Assembly (NCBI RefSeq): GCF_021462225.1
Contig: NC_061811.1
Location: 24,513,663-24,577,662 of the forward strand
Source: Girardinichthys multiradiatus
Taxonomy: Eukaryota; Chordata; Actinopteri; Cyprinodontiformes; Goodeidae
Direction of reading: 5' to 3'
Length of the DNA: 64,000 nucleotides
The notes under the pieces were generated by a model. That model was given only the letters and a program-made list of their open reading frames with translations, had not been told where the DNA came from and made no database searches. Below are positions 24,401 to 33,500 of this stretch, piece by piece. The translations under genes and the position numbers were made by a program. Position 1 is the first letter of the stretch. Each line of letters begins with the position of its first letter.

Positions 24401-25944
24401 TACTTTTTTGACATAGTTGATCACTCATCTACATTAGCTGCCTACTTTAGGACTGGACAAAAGTAATTGGCTATAGTTCAAAAACTAGTTCTCTGGTAGA
24501 TTACGATGTTTTCCAGTAATTTCGCTGGGTGTTCCCAGGGTTCTCTTCTTGGACCAATTCTGTTCTCCCTTATCAATATTACATCTTCATTTTACAATTG
24601 TAAGTTTCCTCTTTTTGATGATGACATAGCTCTGTATTCTTATATAAACTCTGCTCAGGCAAAGAAAAACCTCAATTTAAGAAACCTCAATGATTTGAAA
24701 CCAGAACTTATTACAACAGTTGACCACTCGACAGTAGTCGTCTTTAGGATTTGACAAAACTAGCTGCCTGAAAGATACCAGTGTGTTAAAATAGGAAATA
24801 GGACTATTTTTCCATGCATTCCCAAAGTTGTTCCACAGAGTTCTGTCCATAGACCATCTCTACTCTCCAGTTACGTGAAGAGTCCTAAATTTTAATCCAG
24901 TATTGAAAATGTGCCATTATCATTTAAAGCGTTCCACCAAATCCCCAATGGTTGTCCGCTAGATATAGATCTGGTGACTGTGGGGGTCACCGGAGCACCA
25001 CCATCAGTCGTAACCATTAATGCAAGACAGGGTTGATCATTTTGTTTATGCCAAATTCTGACCCGACCATCGGAATAATGCAGCTGAAAGCAAGACACAT
25101 TAAATCACACAACTCTTTCAACTTCCAATTGACAAATCTCACTCAGCCTGCGTGAGCTGTGACCTCAGTTTCCTGTTCTCAGATTACAGGAGCGGCGCCT
25201 GTTGCGGTCTTCTGCTGCTGTAGCCACCTACTGTAGGTTTAGAGGAGCTGCTCTGCATACCTGAGCAGTTATTTGAGCTACATTTTAAACCTGTCTGTTT
25301 TCCTCAGACATCAACAGCGGCTCACTGCATATTTTGTATTTTTCATAAGCTTTTTGATAAGCCCAAGAGAATGTTGTGGATAAAAATCCCAGTAGATCAG
25401 CAATTTCTGGAAAAACTCACACCAGCCTTAAAATAAAACCCGCCTAAATCCCTCTTTCCCCCTATTCCGATGCTGGATTTGAACTTCAGCAATTCATCAT
25501 CACCACATCTAGGTGCCTACATGCAGTGAATTGCTGCCATGTTGACTGACTAAACAGGTGTAGAAAAAAAACAATGTCGACTGCGTCACTTACTTTCGCT
25601 CCTGGTTTGTCTTTGTCCTCAAGACACCCCAGTTCTTCAGGCCCCAAACTGAACAGCTCTTCTGTAAACACACATAGAAGACGAATTACTGAAATAAAAG
25701 GAGTCACCGGGTGACCTGTTGCACAGGCGGGGGGGGGTCAGCTGCCCGTACCTCTGAACTCTGGGGTGAACAGCAGAGTCTGGAGCAGAGAGTTGAGGTA
25801 ACACGTCCCTCCCTGGTTTCTAATGCCGCACAGATTGCTTCTTCCACGGGGTGGAGGCGGTTCCTCGCTCCCCTTGGCAGTTCTTCCTTTGGTGGAGGCT
25901 GAGGCAAACCCCTCATCCTCCTCCTCAAAAAGGTTTCCAAACAT
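197..25944 (-). CDS. usp40: Ubiquitin-specific protease 40 (30 exons recognised; C-terminus probably runs off left edge)
   Basis: Cysteine deubiquitinase of the USP/C19 family that removes ubiquitin from proteins. Exons in transcript order: 25752-25944, 25594-25661, 23849-23962, 21645-21809, 21386-21532, 21140-21283, 19763-19891, 19531-19647, 19306-19413, 19059-19226, 12308-12443, 12079-12160, 10049-10220, 9875-9953, 9702-9772, 9203-9612, 6664-6805, 6494-6554, 4695-4748, 4405-4493, 4157-4243, 3381-3417, 3215-3279, 2506-2580, 2186-2413, 1133-1251, 967-1032, 652-862, 386-481, about 197-291. Each junction has an AG acceptor and GT donor, except a GC donor after 6494, and the phases agree, giving about 1,242 codons; I recall human USP40 as about 1,235 aa. 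The start (25942-25944) opens MFGNLFEEEDEG, the usual USP40 N-terminus. In the last exon, reading through reaches a TAA at 109-111; splicing near 197 to exons off the window fits the mammalian protein better. Introns are packed with transposons, but no coding exon is visibly broken. Confidence 0.93.
1320..1960 (+). mobile_element. Tc1-like relic fragments
   Basis: The segment 1,355-1,620 has acacccctggcagatttggg and tggcccagccagagtcctga, matching in reverse orientation the relic at 28,820-29,290. A second stretch near 1,770-1,850 also resembles the WPxxSPD region of a Tc1-like transposase. All frames are broken. It lies in the usp40 intron between exons 25 and 26. Confidence 0.55.
3590..3930 (+). 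mobile_element. Short Tc1-like relic
   Basis: The segment holds scrambled transposase-like pieces, including aagctggttgttcacagagt (HTH region) and ccttaaccagaaacaacatc (the LLNQKQ-like stretch), as in Tc1 transposases. No frame and no terminal repeats remain. It lies in the usp40 intron between exons 21 and 22. Confidence 0.45.
4805..6350 (+). mobile_element. Degenerate Tc1-family transposon with a nested short repeat
   Basis: Plus-strand remnants of a fish Tc1 transposase are recognisable: the segment near 5,130-5,290 (gaacatcttacagagcactg, then the HTH region), the SIKHGG-like segment near 5,375-5,400, and the C-terminal catalytic area near 5,930-6,030. The right end near 6,320-6,345 resembles the family terminus. 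A different short repeat at about 6,160-6,290 (ttcaaccctggtcctccagg, seen inverted near 55,870) is inserted close to the end. It is non-functional. It lies in the usp40 intron between exons 18 and 19. Confidence 0.7.
6995..8604 (-). mobile_element. Tc1/mariner transposon, complete, apparently intact
   Basis: A 1,610-bp element bounded by CAGGTCCTTCTCAAAATATT at 6995 and its inverted match ending GGACCTG at 8604. Each end is flanked by a TA target duplication (6993-6994 and 8605-8606). The terminal inverted repeats are about 200 bp long and nearly identical, indicating a young copy. It carries one uninterrupted transposase gene on the minus strand. It lies in the usp40 intron between exons 16 and 17 and is itself inserted in an older Tc1-family relic (6861-9177). 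Confidence 0.95.
7272..8276 (-). CDS. Tc1-family transposase, 334 aa, intact DD34E
   Basis: A single open frame codes for a 334-residue transposase, a normal full length for Tc1. The N-terminus has paired helix-turn-helix DNA-binding segments (KTQKEISERIGCSQSAVSRH, then an arginine/lysine-rich GRKKCGRK hook) that would bind the terminal repeats. The catalytic triad is visible: VLFSDESKF, then FQHDLAPAH, then SPDLNPIENLW. Thirty-four residues separate the second Asp from the Glu, the DD34E signature. No stop or frameshift is seen, so activity is possible. It is a mobile-element gene, not part of usp40, on the same strand as its host gene. Confidence 0.95.
   Translation of the reverse strand: MGKTADLTAVQKATIDTLKQEGKTQKEISERIGCSQSAVSRHLSGKSVGRKKCGRKCCTTRRGDRTLRKIVEKGRFQTLGDLRKQWTESGVETSRATVHRRVQEMGYRCRIPQVKPLLNQKQRQKRLTWATEKQHWTVAQVSKVLFSDESKFFMSFRNQGARVWRKTGEKEMPKCQKSSVKYPQSVMVWGAVSAAGVGPLCFIKGRVNAASYQEILEHFMLPSAEKLYGDEDFIFQHDLAPAHSDKTTGKWFTDHGITVLNWPANSPDLNPIENLWDIVKRTLRDSRPNTLDELKAAIEASWASIRPQQCHRLIASMPRRIEAVISAKGFPTKY
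10221..12078. other. usp40 intron 12, AT-rich with a Tc1-type relic
   Basis: From 10,250 to 11,030 I see only AT-rich single-copy DNA. From about 11,050 to 11,950 phrases such as atcattatactgctgaaagt and the following text resemble the reverse strand of a decayed Tc1-type element. No coding exon is visible. Confidence 0.4.
12609..13877 (+). mobile_element. Tc1-like transposon with short terminal repeats
   Basis: A 1,269-bp element starting CAGGGGTTGGACAATGAAAC at 12609 and ending with the inverted match GTTTCATTGTCCAACCCCTG at 13877. TA duplications lie at 12607-12608 and 13878-13879. The terminal inverted repeats are short (about 30 bp), unlike the 200-bp repeats of the element at 6995. It contains a transposase gene on the plus strand, opposite to usp40, in the intron between exons 10 and 11. 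Confidence 0.95.
12795..13825 (+). pseudogene. Tc1-like transposase with a single frameshift
   Basis: The N-terminal part (12795-13229) encodes an HTH DNA-binding region (KTASLCDVSRATVSRVMSAY) and stops at 13229. The rest continues in another frame (from about 13195 to 13825) with VLFSDESTF, VYQDDNAPIHTA and SPDLNIIEPLW. One small indel at about 13,195-13,225 explains both halves. Between the second catalytic Asp (second D of QDDN) and the Glu I count 36 residues, against 34 in the copy at 7272, so the spacing is DD36E-like. Apart from the frameshift the gene looks fresh. Confidence 0.9.
14939..18567. repeat. Two tandem copies of a compound repeat with internal 0.79-kb subrepeats
   Basis: Copy A (about 14,939-17,080) and copy B (17,081-18,567) abut exactly: A ends gcaggtttctagtt and B begins attattccgttgcctc, as does A at about 14,990. 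They are nearly identical over most of their length. B lacks about 600 bp of A (A 16,185-16,790; B joins near 18,275-18,290). Inside A, matching segments such as gctgacatcatcaaagccac (15,571) and its relative at 16,357 repeat at about 786-bp spacing. Motifs gggcgtggc, cgccccct and gccattttgg recur throughout. The head (ggaaaactgcaag, 14949-14961) and tail (cttgcaggtttc, 17064-17075 and 18550-18561) are imperfect inverted matches. No long frame is present. It lies in the usp40 intron between exons 10 and 11. Confidence 0.9.
19306..25944 (-). CDS. usp40: usp40 exons 1-9: USP catalytic domain
   Basis: This block carries the protease core. Exon 1 has the Cys box, with GIRNQGGTCYLNSLLQ holding the nucleophile Cys. 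Exon 4 has the QHDVQELNRILFSALE segment and the first zinc-finger half (VCKEC). Exon 5 has the second half (CAQC), so the CxxC...CxxC zinc site of the USP fingers is intact. Exon 6 continues the fold (LLRFSFDFTKCERYKET). Exon 7 has the His box, GGCYGGHYHVYIKD, with the catalytic His. Exon 8 is a charged linker rich in Lys and Glu. Exon 9 (VLLDQLGQKLMNKTGSSW) matches the segment that follows the core in human USP40. With Cys and His boxes and zinc cysteines present, the enzyme is predicted active. Exon sizes of 68, 114, 165, 147, 144, 129, 117 and 108 nt join without a frame break. Confidence 0.93.
19950..21100 (-). mobile_element. Degenerate Tc1 relic, same family as the intact copy
   Basis: Reverse-strand sequence parallels the transposase of the intact element at 7272, for example the stretch around 20,185-20,300 corresponding to 7,400-7,520, and around 20,640-20,900 corresponding to 7,900-8,170. 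Many indels and stops are present and the terminal repeats are badly decayed. It lies in the usp40 intron between exons 6 and 7. Confidence 0.75.
21810..23848. other. usp40 intron 3, no gene recognised
   Basis: AT-rich intron DNA. An open plus-strand stretch at 23,091-23,489 has no recognisable domain and no splice support. I see no clear transposon ends. Confidence 0.4.
24409..24760 (+). mobile_element. Degenerate LINE reverse-transcriptase fragment
   Basis: Plus-strand translation shows decayed RT motifs: FFDIVDHS (motif A region, from about 24,409), GCSQGSLLGPILFSLIN (motif B region, about 24,525-24,575) and LFDDDIALYS (motif C, with the DD core). The order and spacing fit a non-LTR retrotransposon of L2/Rex1 type. 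It is truncated on both sides and lies in usp40 intron 2. Confidence 0.7.
24860..25560 (+). repeat. Degenerate interspersed DNA repeat
   Basis: The stretch contains wording common in a widespread fish interspersed repeat, notably gatgctggatttgaacttca and acatgcagtgaattgctgcc near 25,470-25,540. There are no open frames and the ends are not defined. It fills most of usp40 intron 2 next to exon 2. Confidence 0.45.
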
Positions 25945-27450
25945 GTTAAGTAGGGTTTTATTTCTTCAGTTTTCTCCCAGTTATGAAGGGATATATGCTC
26001 CCAATAAAACGCGTTAGCACTCCAGTGTGCACTCTTGCTATCTCATCTTGGTCTTGCCGAGCTCCCGGTTGATAATCGCCGGACTGACTCGAAAATAAGA
26101 GGAATTCACGGGGCTAAACATCGCGACCAGACCCTGATGTGAACGCTGTGGGTTTCTGGCTCAGTAAATCAATTGCAGTTTTGATTAAGCCCGGCGAAAA
26201 GAAAAGAAATCTCTGTCTTTGTCACAACTGTTCATAAGGAAAACACAATGCCGATTTATCCAAACAATAATTATAAATAAAACTTAGATTTAACTCAAAA
26301 ATGGCTTCGATCGCAAGCTCTTTCTTCCGCTGTCAGCCTTAAAACAGTAAACAGGCGAAACGTAAATAGAAGCACCATAGCTGGACTGTAAGCGGCCATG
26401 TTTCTTCCTGGGAGAAAAATGGAATGATGCATTGTGGTATTTGTAGTACCTCGACTAATCAAAATATAAACTTGACAAGAAGATTATATATTATTTATAT
26501 TTAACAGCTATATATTTTTAATTAGCAACTCAAATTACTGCTGTAAAAAACTGTTTGATGTTTCATTTATTTAAATAGAAACATTTACTTAATTGCAATG
26601 CTACATTTCCTACAAGATCATTTCACACAAGCCTTCTGGATCTTGTAGTCCTACAGCAACTAACCATGACAATGGTTAATCTAATCATGTGCTGGCAGTT
26701 AAAAGCTCAGCTTTGTGTCTAAAATGTCAAAGATTTAATTTTTTTAATTAATGCAGTCAGAGGCAAAATGCTGCAGTCCAGTTAACACAACATATCACAT
26801 TATTTGTGTGTTTAAGTGACATCTTCTAAAATGAATTCCCTCTGTTGCTTTTAAAAATATTAGTTTTTTACATCTATATTTATAAATCCATTAAAAAAGA
26901 CAAAACATAAAACATTTAAAAATTAGAGAAGAGTAAGGTAAAAAAAAAAAAAACATTGGAAACATTCAAGTTTGATATATTTAAATATATTACTAATATT
27001 AAATATGTAGACTAAACACATTGCCACATACAGGCAATAAATACATGTAGAATTTCCTGTTGTTAATATATTTTAGATATGCCACAAAACTTTCAAACGT
27101 ATATTTCTTCATTTAAACACTATTTATGTTATTTAACACACTATCACGCACAATATTGTATTTATGGTCTATATTTTTCAATATATTTGTCTGCCATATA
27201 GGCACTCCATTAGCGAACACATTTGAATTGTTAAACAAAAATGTTAAATAAAAATATAACAGCAAATGACAAAGAATATTAACTGGTTTACAGAAATTTT
27301 ATAATATTTTGGGGTCTGGAGTTGTATTTATTTCTCTCAGGATATTCACACAAACAAAATCCACATCATGACTGTGTTAAAAGAGGATAGCATGCAGTTG
27401 CTAGTAGTAGAGGTACTGCATGAAATTATACTGGCTAAAGCATAGGTAAA
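25945..27450. other. Intergenic: usp40 upstream region and tspear downstream region
   Basis: Between the usp40 start and the tspear stop there is no recognisable coding exon. The part next to usp40 (25,945 to about 26,430) is less AT-rich, has CpGs and probably holds its 5' UTR and promoter; I see no clear TATA box. From 26,450 to 27,450 the DNA is strongly AT-rich with A runs, for example 26,940-26,954. On the minus strand an AATAAA near 27,467-27,472 is a plausible tspear polyA signal. Confidence 0.45.
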
Positions 27451-27598
27451 GTTTTCTTTCATAAATTTTATTAAACATTATTTTACAGTTAAATTATGTC
27501 CTAACACTTTAGGTATACAAAGAAATAAAAATATTCACAGGAACTTAATGTATCACACACAAATTGAAAACATAAAAGCCATGTGCACGCTCTTTCTT

Positions 27599-30500
27599 CT
27601 AGTAGGTTTTGAGCTTGAAAACTTTGGAAAGAGGTGCTTTGGCACTGGAGTAGATCAGATATGATTTTCCTTTAGAGGTGAAAAACTCCCAGTCACTGCA
27701 ACCAATCGTTGGGAGCCAATGAACAGGAACAAATCCTTCATATCCCTGCCACCTATGAACAGATGCATAAAAAGAGATCAAATAAATGGGATATTTGCAT
27801 ATTCGCACTGGCCTAAACCTTTTTACGTCTTGTCGGGTTATAACTACAACCTTCAGTGTACTTTGTTTGGATTATATGTAATAAATAGGCCAACCCAGAG
27901 TAGTGCATAATTGTGAGGTGGATGGAAAATGAAACTTGGTTTTCAAAATTTTCTACAGATAAAAATCCTTCAAGTGTGGACTGCATTTGTACTCAGCCCC
28001 ATTTATTTTGATGCTGCTAAATAAAACCCATTTTTATTTGTAAAAGTAATTTAAGAGCTGTTATTATTTTCCTTCCTCTTCATAAGTATGTGCTAAGTTG
28101 AGTTGGTCTAGCACATAAAATCCCAATCAAGTACTCTGAAGTTTGTGGTTTAACAAAATGTGGAATAAGATCAAGGGTTATAAACTATTTAGCAAGATAT
28201 TGTACAGGTCAAAAATGCTAGTATTTTAAAAAGGTGTATACTAAATGTATAAGCATTTGTTTCTAAGAAGGTTTTATGACAATGCCCGTGGCAATAAGGA
28301 TTGACGAAAGACGTCACACAGGGTGTGGACTTGTTGACATGCTGTATACCTGTAAAGAATGCTGTTGAGAGAGTAGGATTCTCCGTTATAGGAGTTTGCA
28401 ACAACCAAGAAATATTCTTCCCTGAGGCTGAAGAACTCCCAATCCACAGCACTGGAAAGGAAGAAAATGTTTAGATGAGATGACGATAGTGTGAAATGAC
28501 TGCAAACATCTTTAACCACAACGATTATCTCAAAGTCCATGTTTGTACATGCATCTGATATATCTCCTCTGCTAAATCCACATTGATACCTGTAGGTAAC
28601 AATATCCTGGAAGCGAACAAACAGCTGTGCGCTCATGTCCAGCTCATAGATAGTTGAGTTGATGGTATACTGACTTGATCCATTACCCTGGAGTCTGTAT
28701 CCATTGGCCACAGCCAGGAATACTCTGCTGCCAATCTGGAACATTTCCCAGTCTGTGGCGCAGAATGTCTATGGTTGCAGAAAGTCAGTGGGTCAGTCAA
28801 ATATTTCTTATGGGACACGGTTAAGCCCAAAATTATTCATACCCCTGGCAGATTTAAATTTAAAATTATTATCATTCAACAAGATTTGTTTCTGATAGGA
28901 AAGGAGATATGCATCTCTCAAAAGATAACTAAACTACAAAAAAGTAATGGAATAAATATAGTTGTTTATATTTACATTTGATTTTAAAAAATATTATGTC
29001 GAATAATATGCCCTTTTCAACAATCAGTGGAAAAATCTCCATTGGTATTCTATCCACCAAACGCTTCTTATAATTGCCTTCCAGCTTTTTGCATGTTTCT
29101 GCTGGTATTTTGACGATTTATCTTTGTTGATGAGTTCCAAGTCTTTGTGGTTGGAAGGCCTCCTCTCCATAATCCCTAATCTTTAGCTCCCTTCACAGAT
29201 TCTCAGATTAAGGCTGGGACTCTGGCTGGGCTACTCGTTAATTAATAACGTTAATATGACTTCCAGTAAGATGAAACATGTTGGTTAAATTAAAGCTGGA
29301 AAGGGTATGAATAAGTACTCATACTCGTCGTCTTCCGCTTTATCCGGGACCGGGTCGCGGGGGCAGCAGACTCAGCAGAGACGCCCAGACGTCCCTCTCT
29401 CCAGACACCTCCTCCATCTCCTCCGGGGGGAGCCCAAGGCATTCCCAGGCCAGCCGAGAGACATAGTCCCTCCAGCGAGTCCTGGGCTGTCCCCTGGGCT
29501 TCTTGTATCCGGGATCTCGTTCTTTCGGTCATGACCCAAAGTTCATGGCCATAGGTGAGGGTAGGAACGTGGACCGACCAGTAAATCGAGAGCTTCGCTT
29601 TTCGGCTCAGCTCTCTCTTCACCACAACGGACCGGCACAGTGACCCCATTACTGTGGCAGCCGCACCGATCCGTCTGTCGATCTCACGCTCCATTCTTCC
29701 CTCACTCGTGAACAAGACCCCGAGATACTTAAACTCCTCCACTTGAGGCAGGAACTCCCCTCCAACCTGAAGAGGACAAGCCACCTTTTTCTGTTCGAGA
29801 ACCATGGCCTCTGACTTGGAGGAGCTGATCTTCATCCCAGCCGCTTCACACTCGGCTGCGAACTGCCCCAGTGCATGCTGTAGGTCTTGGCTAAAGGGGG
29901 CGAGCAGGACCACGTCATCTGCAAAAAGAAGAGACGAAATCCTCTGGTCCCCAAACCAGACCCCCTCCGGCCCTTGGCTGCGCCTAGAAATCCTGTCCAT
30001 GAAAGTTATGAACAGGACCGGTGACAAAGGGCAGCCCTGCCGGAGTCCAACATGCACCGGGAACAGGTCCGACTTAGTGCCGGCAATGCGGACCAAACTC
30101 CTGCCCCACTTGTACAGAGACTGGATGGCCCCTTGTAAAGGGCCCCCGATTCCATACTCCTGGAGCACCCCCCACAGGGCATCACGAGGGACACAGTCGA
30201 ATGCTTTCTCCAGGTCCACAAAACACATGTGGACTGGTTGGGCAAACTCCCATGAACCCTCGAGTACCCTGTAGAGGGTATAGAGCTGGTCCAGTGTCCC
30301 ACGGCTGGGACGAAAACCACACTGCTCCTCCTGAAGCCGGGGTTCGACTATCGGCCGGACTCTCCTCTCCAATACCCTGGCATAGGCCTTACCAGGGAGG
30401 CTGAGGAGTGTGATCCCCCTGTAGTTGGAACACACCCTCCGGTCACCCTTCTTATGTAGGGGGACCACCACCCCAGTCTGCCAATCCAGAGGCACTGTCC

Positions 30501-33500
30501 CCGTCCGCCACGCAATGTTGAAGAGGTGTGTCAACCATGACAGCCCCACAACATCCAAAGACTTGAGGTACTCAGGGCGGATCTCATCCAACCCCGAAGC
30601 CCTGCCACCGCGGAGCTTTTTAACCACCTCGGTGACTTCAGCCTGGGTAATGAAAGAGTCAAACCCCGAGTCCACAGCCTCTGTTTCTACCAGGGAATGC
30701 GTGATGGCAGGATTGAGGAGATAATCGAAGTACTCCTTCCACTGCCCGATAATGTCCCCAGTCGAGGTCAGCAGCTCCCCACCCCCACTGTAAACAGTGT
30801 TGGCGAAGCACTGCTTCCCCCTCCTGAGGCGCCGGACGGTTTGCCAGAATCACTTCGGGGCCAACCGGTAGTCCTTCTCCATGGCCTCACCGAACTCCTC
30901 CCAGGTCCGAGTTTTTGCCTCTGCCACCGCCCGGGCCGTGGCACGCTTGGCCCCACGGTACCCGTCAGCCGCCTCAGGAGTCCCACAAGCCAACCACAGC
31001 CAATAGGACTCCTTCTTCAGCTTGACAGCGTTCCTTACTGCCGGTGTCCACCACCGGGTTCGGGGATTGTCGCCGCAACAGGCACCGCAGACCTTACGGC
31101 CGCAGCTACAGGCGGCAGCATCAACAATAGATGCGGAGAACATGGTCCACTTGGACTCTATGTCTCCAACATCCCTCGGAATCTGGTCAAAGCTCTTCCG
31201 GAGGTGAGAGATGAATACATCCCTGGCCAAAGGGTCCGCCAGATGTTCCCAGCAGACCCTCACTATGCGCTTGGGCCTGCCAAGTCTGTTCGGCTGTCTC
31301 CTCCCCCAGCGGATCCAACTCACCATCAGGTGGTGATCAGTGGACAGCTCAGCCCCTCTCTTCACCCGAGTGTCCAAAACATGCGGCCGAAGGTCTGATG
31401 ATACGACAACAAAGTCGATCATTGACCTCCTGCCTAGGGTATCCTGGTGCCTAGTGCACTGATGGACACCCTTATATTTGAACATGGTGTTCATTATGGA
31501 CAATCCGTGACTAGCACAGAAGTCCAATAACAAAACGCCGCTCGGATTCAGATCGGGAAGGCCATTCCTCCCGATCACGCCTCTCCAGGTGTCACTGTCG
31601 ATTCCCACGTGGGCGTTGAAGACCCCCAGCACACACAATTATGTGTATGTATGTGAATAGGTGTAAACATGCAAACAGATATTTAAGTTGTAAACACCAG
31701 TTTAAAAGAAAAATGTCTGCTTCAGTTTATACTGGGAGGAGTTTGGGTTGACAAAATGGTTCGAAACCAAAATCAATGAAAACAGTGTAATATAAAGTCT
31801 TCAGAAAATAATATTAAGTTAACTTAACTTACAATACACTAGAGCTTTGTTTATTTTGGGATTTTGGCCAAAATTATAACTACAAAAAAAACAAAAACTG
31901 ATGTACAGTGGTTTAAGAGATGGACACAAATGGGTCCGTGCAAATTGATCCATGCATGTTTTGGTAATTTGACATTGTCATCAGAAACCACAAATGAAAA
32001 ATAAAACACAAGCAGTTATTTAAGTTTCTATTAAAAATACAAAATAAAAAAATAAAATGCAAACGTTTTTCTTTGTCGTGATCGGAAACGGACGAGTGTA
32101 GAATTTTAAATTTGGTTTAATTATCTTTGTATTCTTGAAATAATAAAAACAAAATAATTAACAAAGAGAAATGAAAAAAAAATATTCCACGACAAGCAAC
32201 CAAATCTGTAACAATTCATATACAATGACTGTAGGAGGTGCTGTTTCTTCTTTACACCTCAAAGGTAATGCCCCACTTATTTTCATCAAAAAACAAATAC
32301 AGATGACCAACAGCTTACAAAATAAACACATTTTCATTTTTTATTAATTTGGATGAGGATACCTATACAAAAATATTTTTAAAATCAGATTGTGAACCTG
32401 ATGTAAAAGAAACCCTCCACTTAGCCTTTATAGGCAGGGACATCATCATGTGAAGGATTTACTTTGCTAACAAGTTCAATTGTAGCGTTTGTGACGTAAA
32501 AATATAAAAAAAATAGGTCAGCTTTTGGTTTCTTTGAGCCATTGATCTTATATTTTTATTATTTTCAATATGAAAAATTAATTAAACCAAACTTAAATCA
32601 GCTCATTCATTTTTGACCACAAAACAATCAAATAACAACACTGTTTGTTATTTGTTTTTCCTATTTTGGCTGGTTGATGAGAATATCAAATTAACAAAAC
32701 ACCTACAGACCATTGCTATTTGTTTTACAAACCTTCCAAGTTTTGTTTTTGTGATCACTGTTTTATATTGCCGGCCTGTGTGGGGGCTCTTGAAAATTGT
32801 ATTATTTACTGAGGTAGTACTTGTTCCAAGTAGTGGTGTTTGACATATTGGCAACCTGGCTTGTCACCCAGGGCATCAATGTGTACGGGGTCAGCACAGC
32901 CATTCAAAAAGAATAAAAAATAGATTTCTATTGAATGTCAAGTGTTGTCCACAGTGAAAAACATGGGCAAACTAATGCCTCGCTAATGTCCCTGCAATTG
33001 AGATCTGATTTGAGATTTAAGAAAGTAAAAGGCTGTTTCAATGTTTTTTAAGACTTCATCTTTTAGACTTCTACACTCTATAAAGATTCTTTAAAAATAA
33101 GTTTGCTATTAGTGAAACCTTAACTCAATTTGTGAAAATAAAAAATGGGGGGCATTGGAGGGCCTTCAGTCATGCCACAAGTGACACTGCTTGTTCCTAA
33201 AAGTTTAAGAGCCGCTGTTTAATATAAAATCTGCATGTTATTTGGAGAGGCAAAACTTCTTTATGTTTTGAATATTGGTTTATTGGTTTTGTCTTTCCTA
33301 TTTATAAGTCATAATTAATGGTGGGACCCACAAGAAAACGTTTCTCTGACTATGGTCAGATACTGGTACAAGTACATGGACTGAAAGTGAGCAAAACAGC
33401 AAAATGTATTAACGTTCTTCTCACGCATGAGCCAACATATTACGTCATGAAGCTTCACTGTTTGTGAAGCCAACATATATCAGAGATCCAGATTCTCGTG

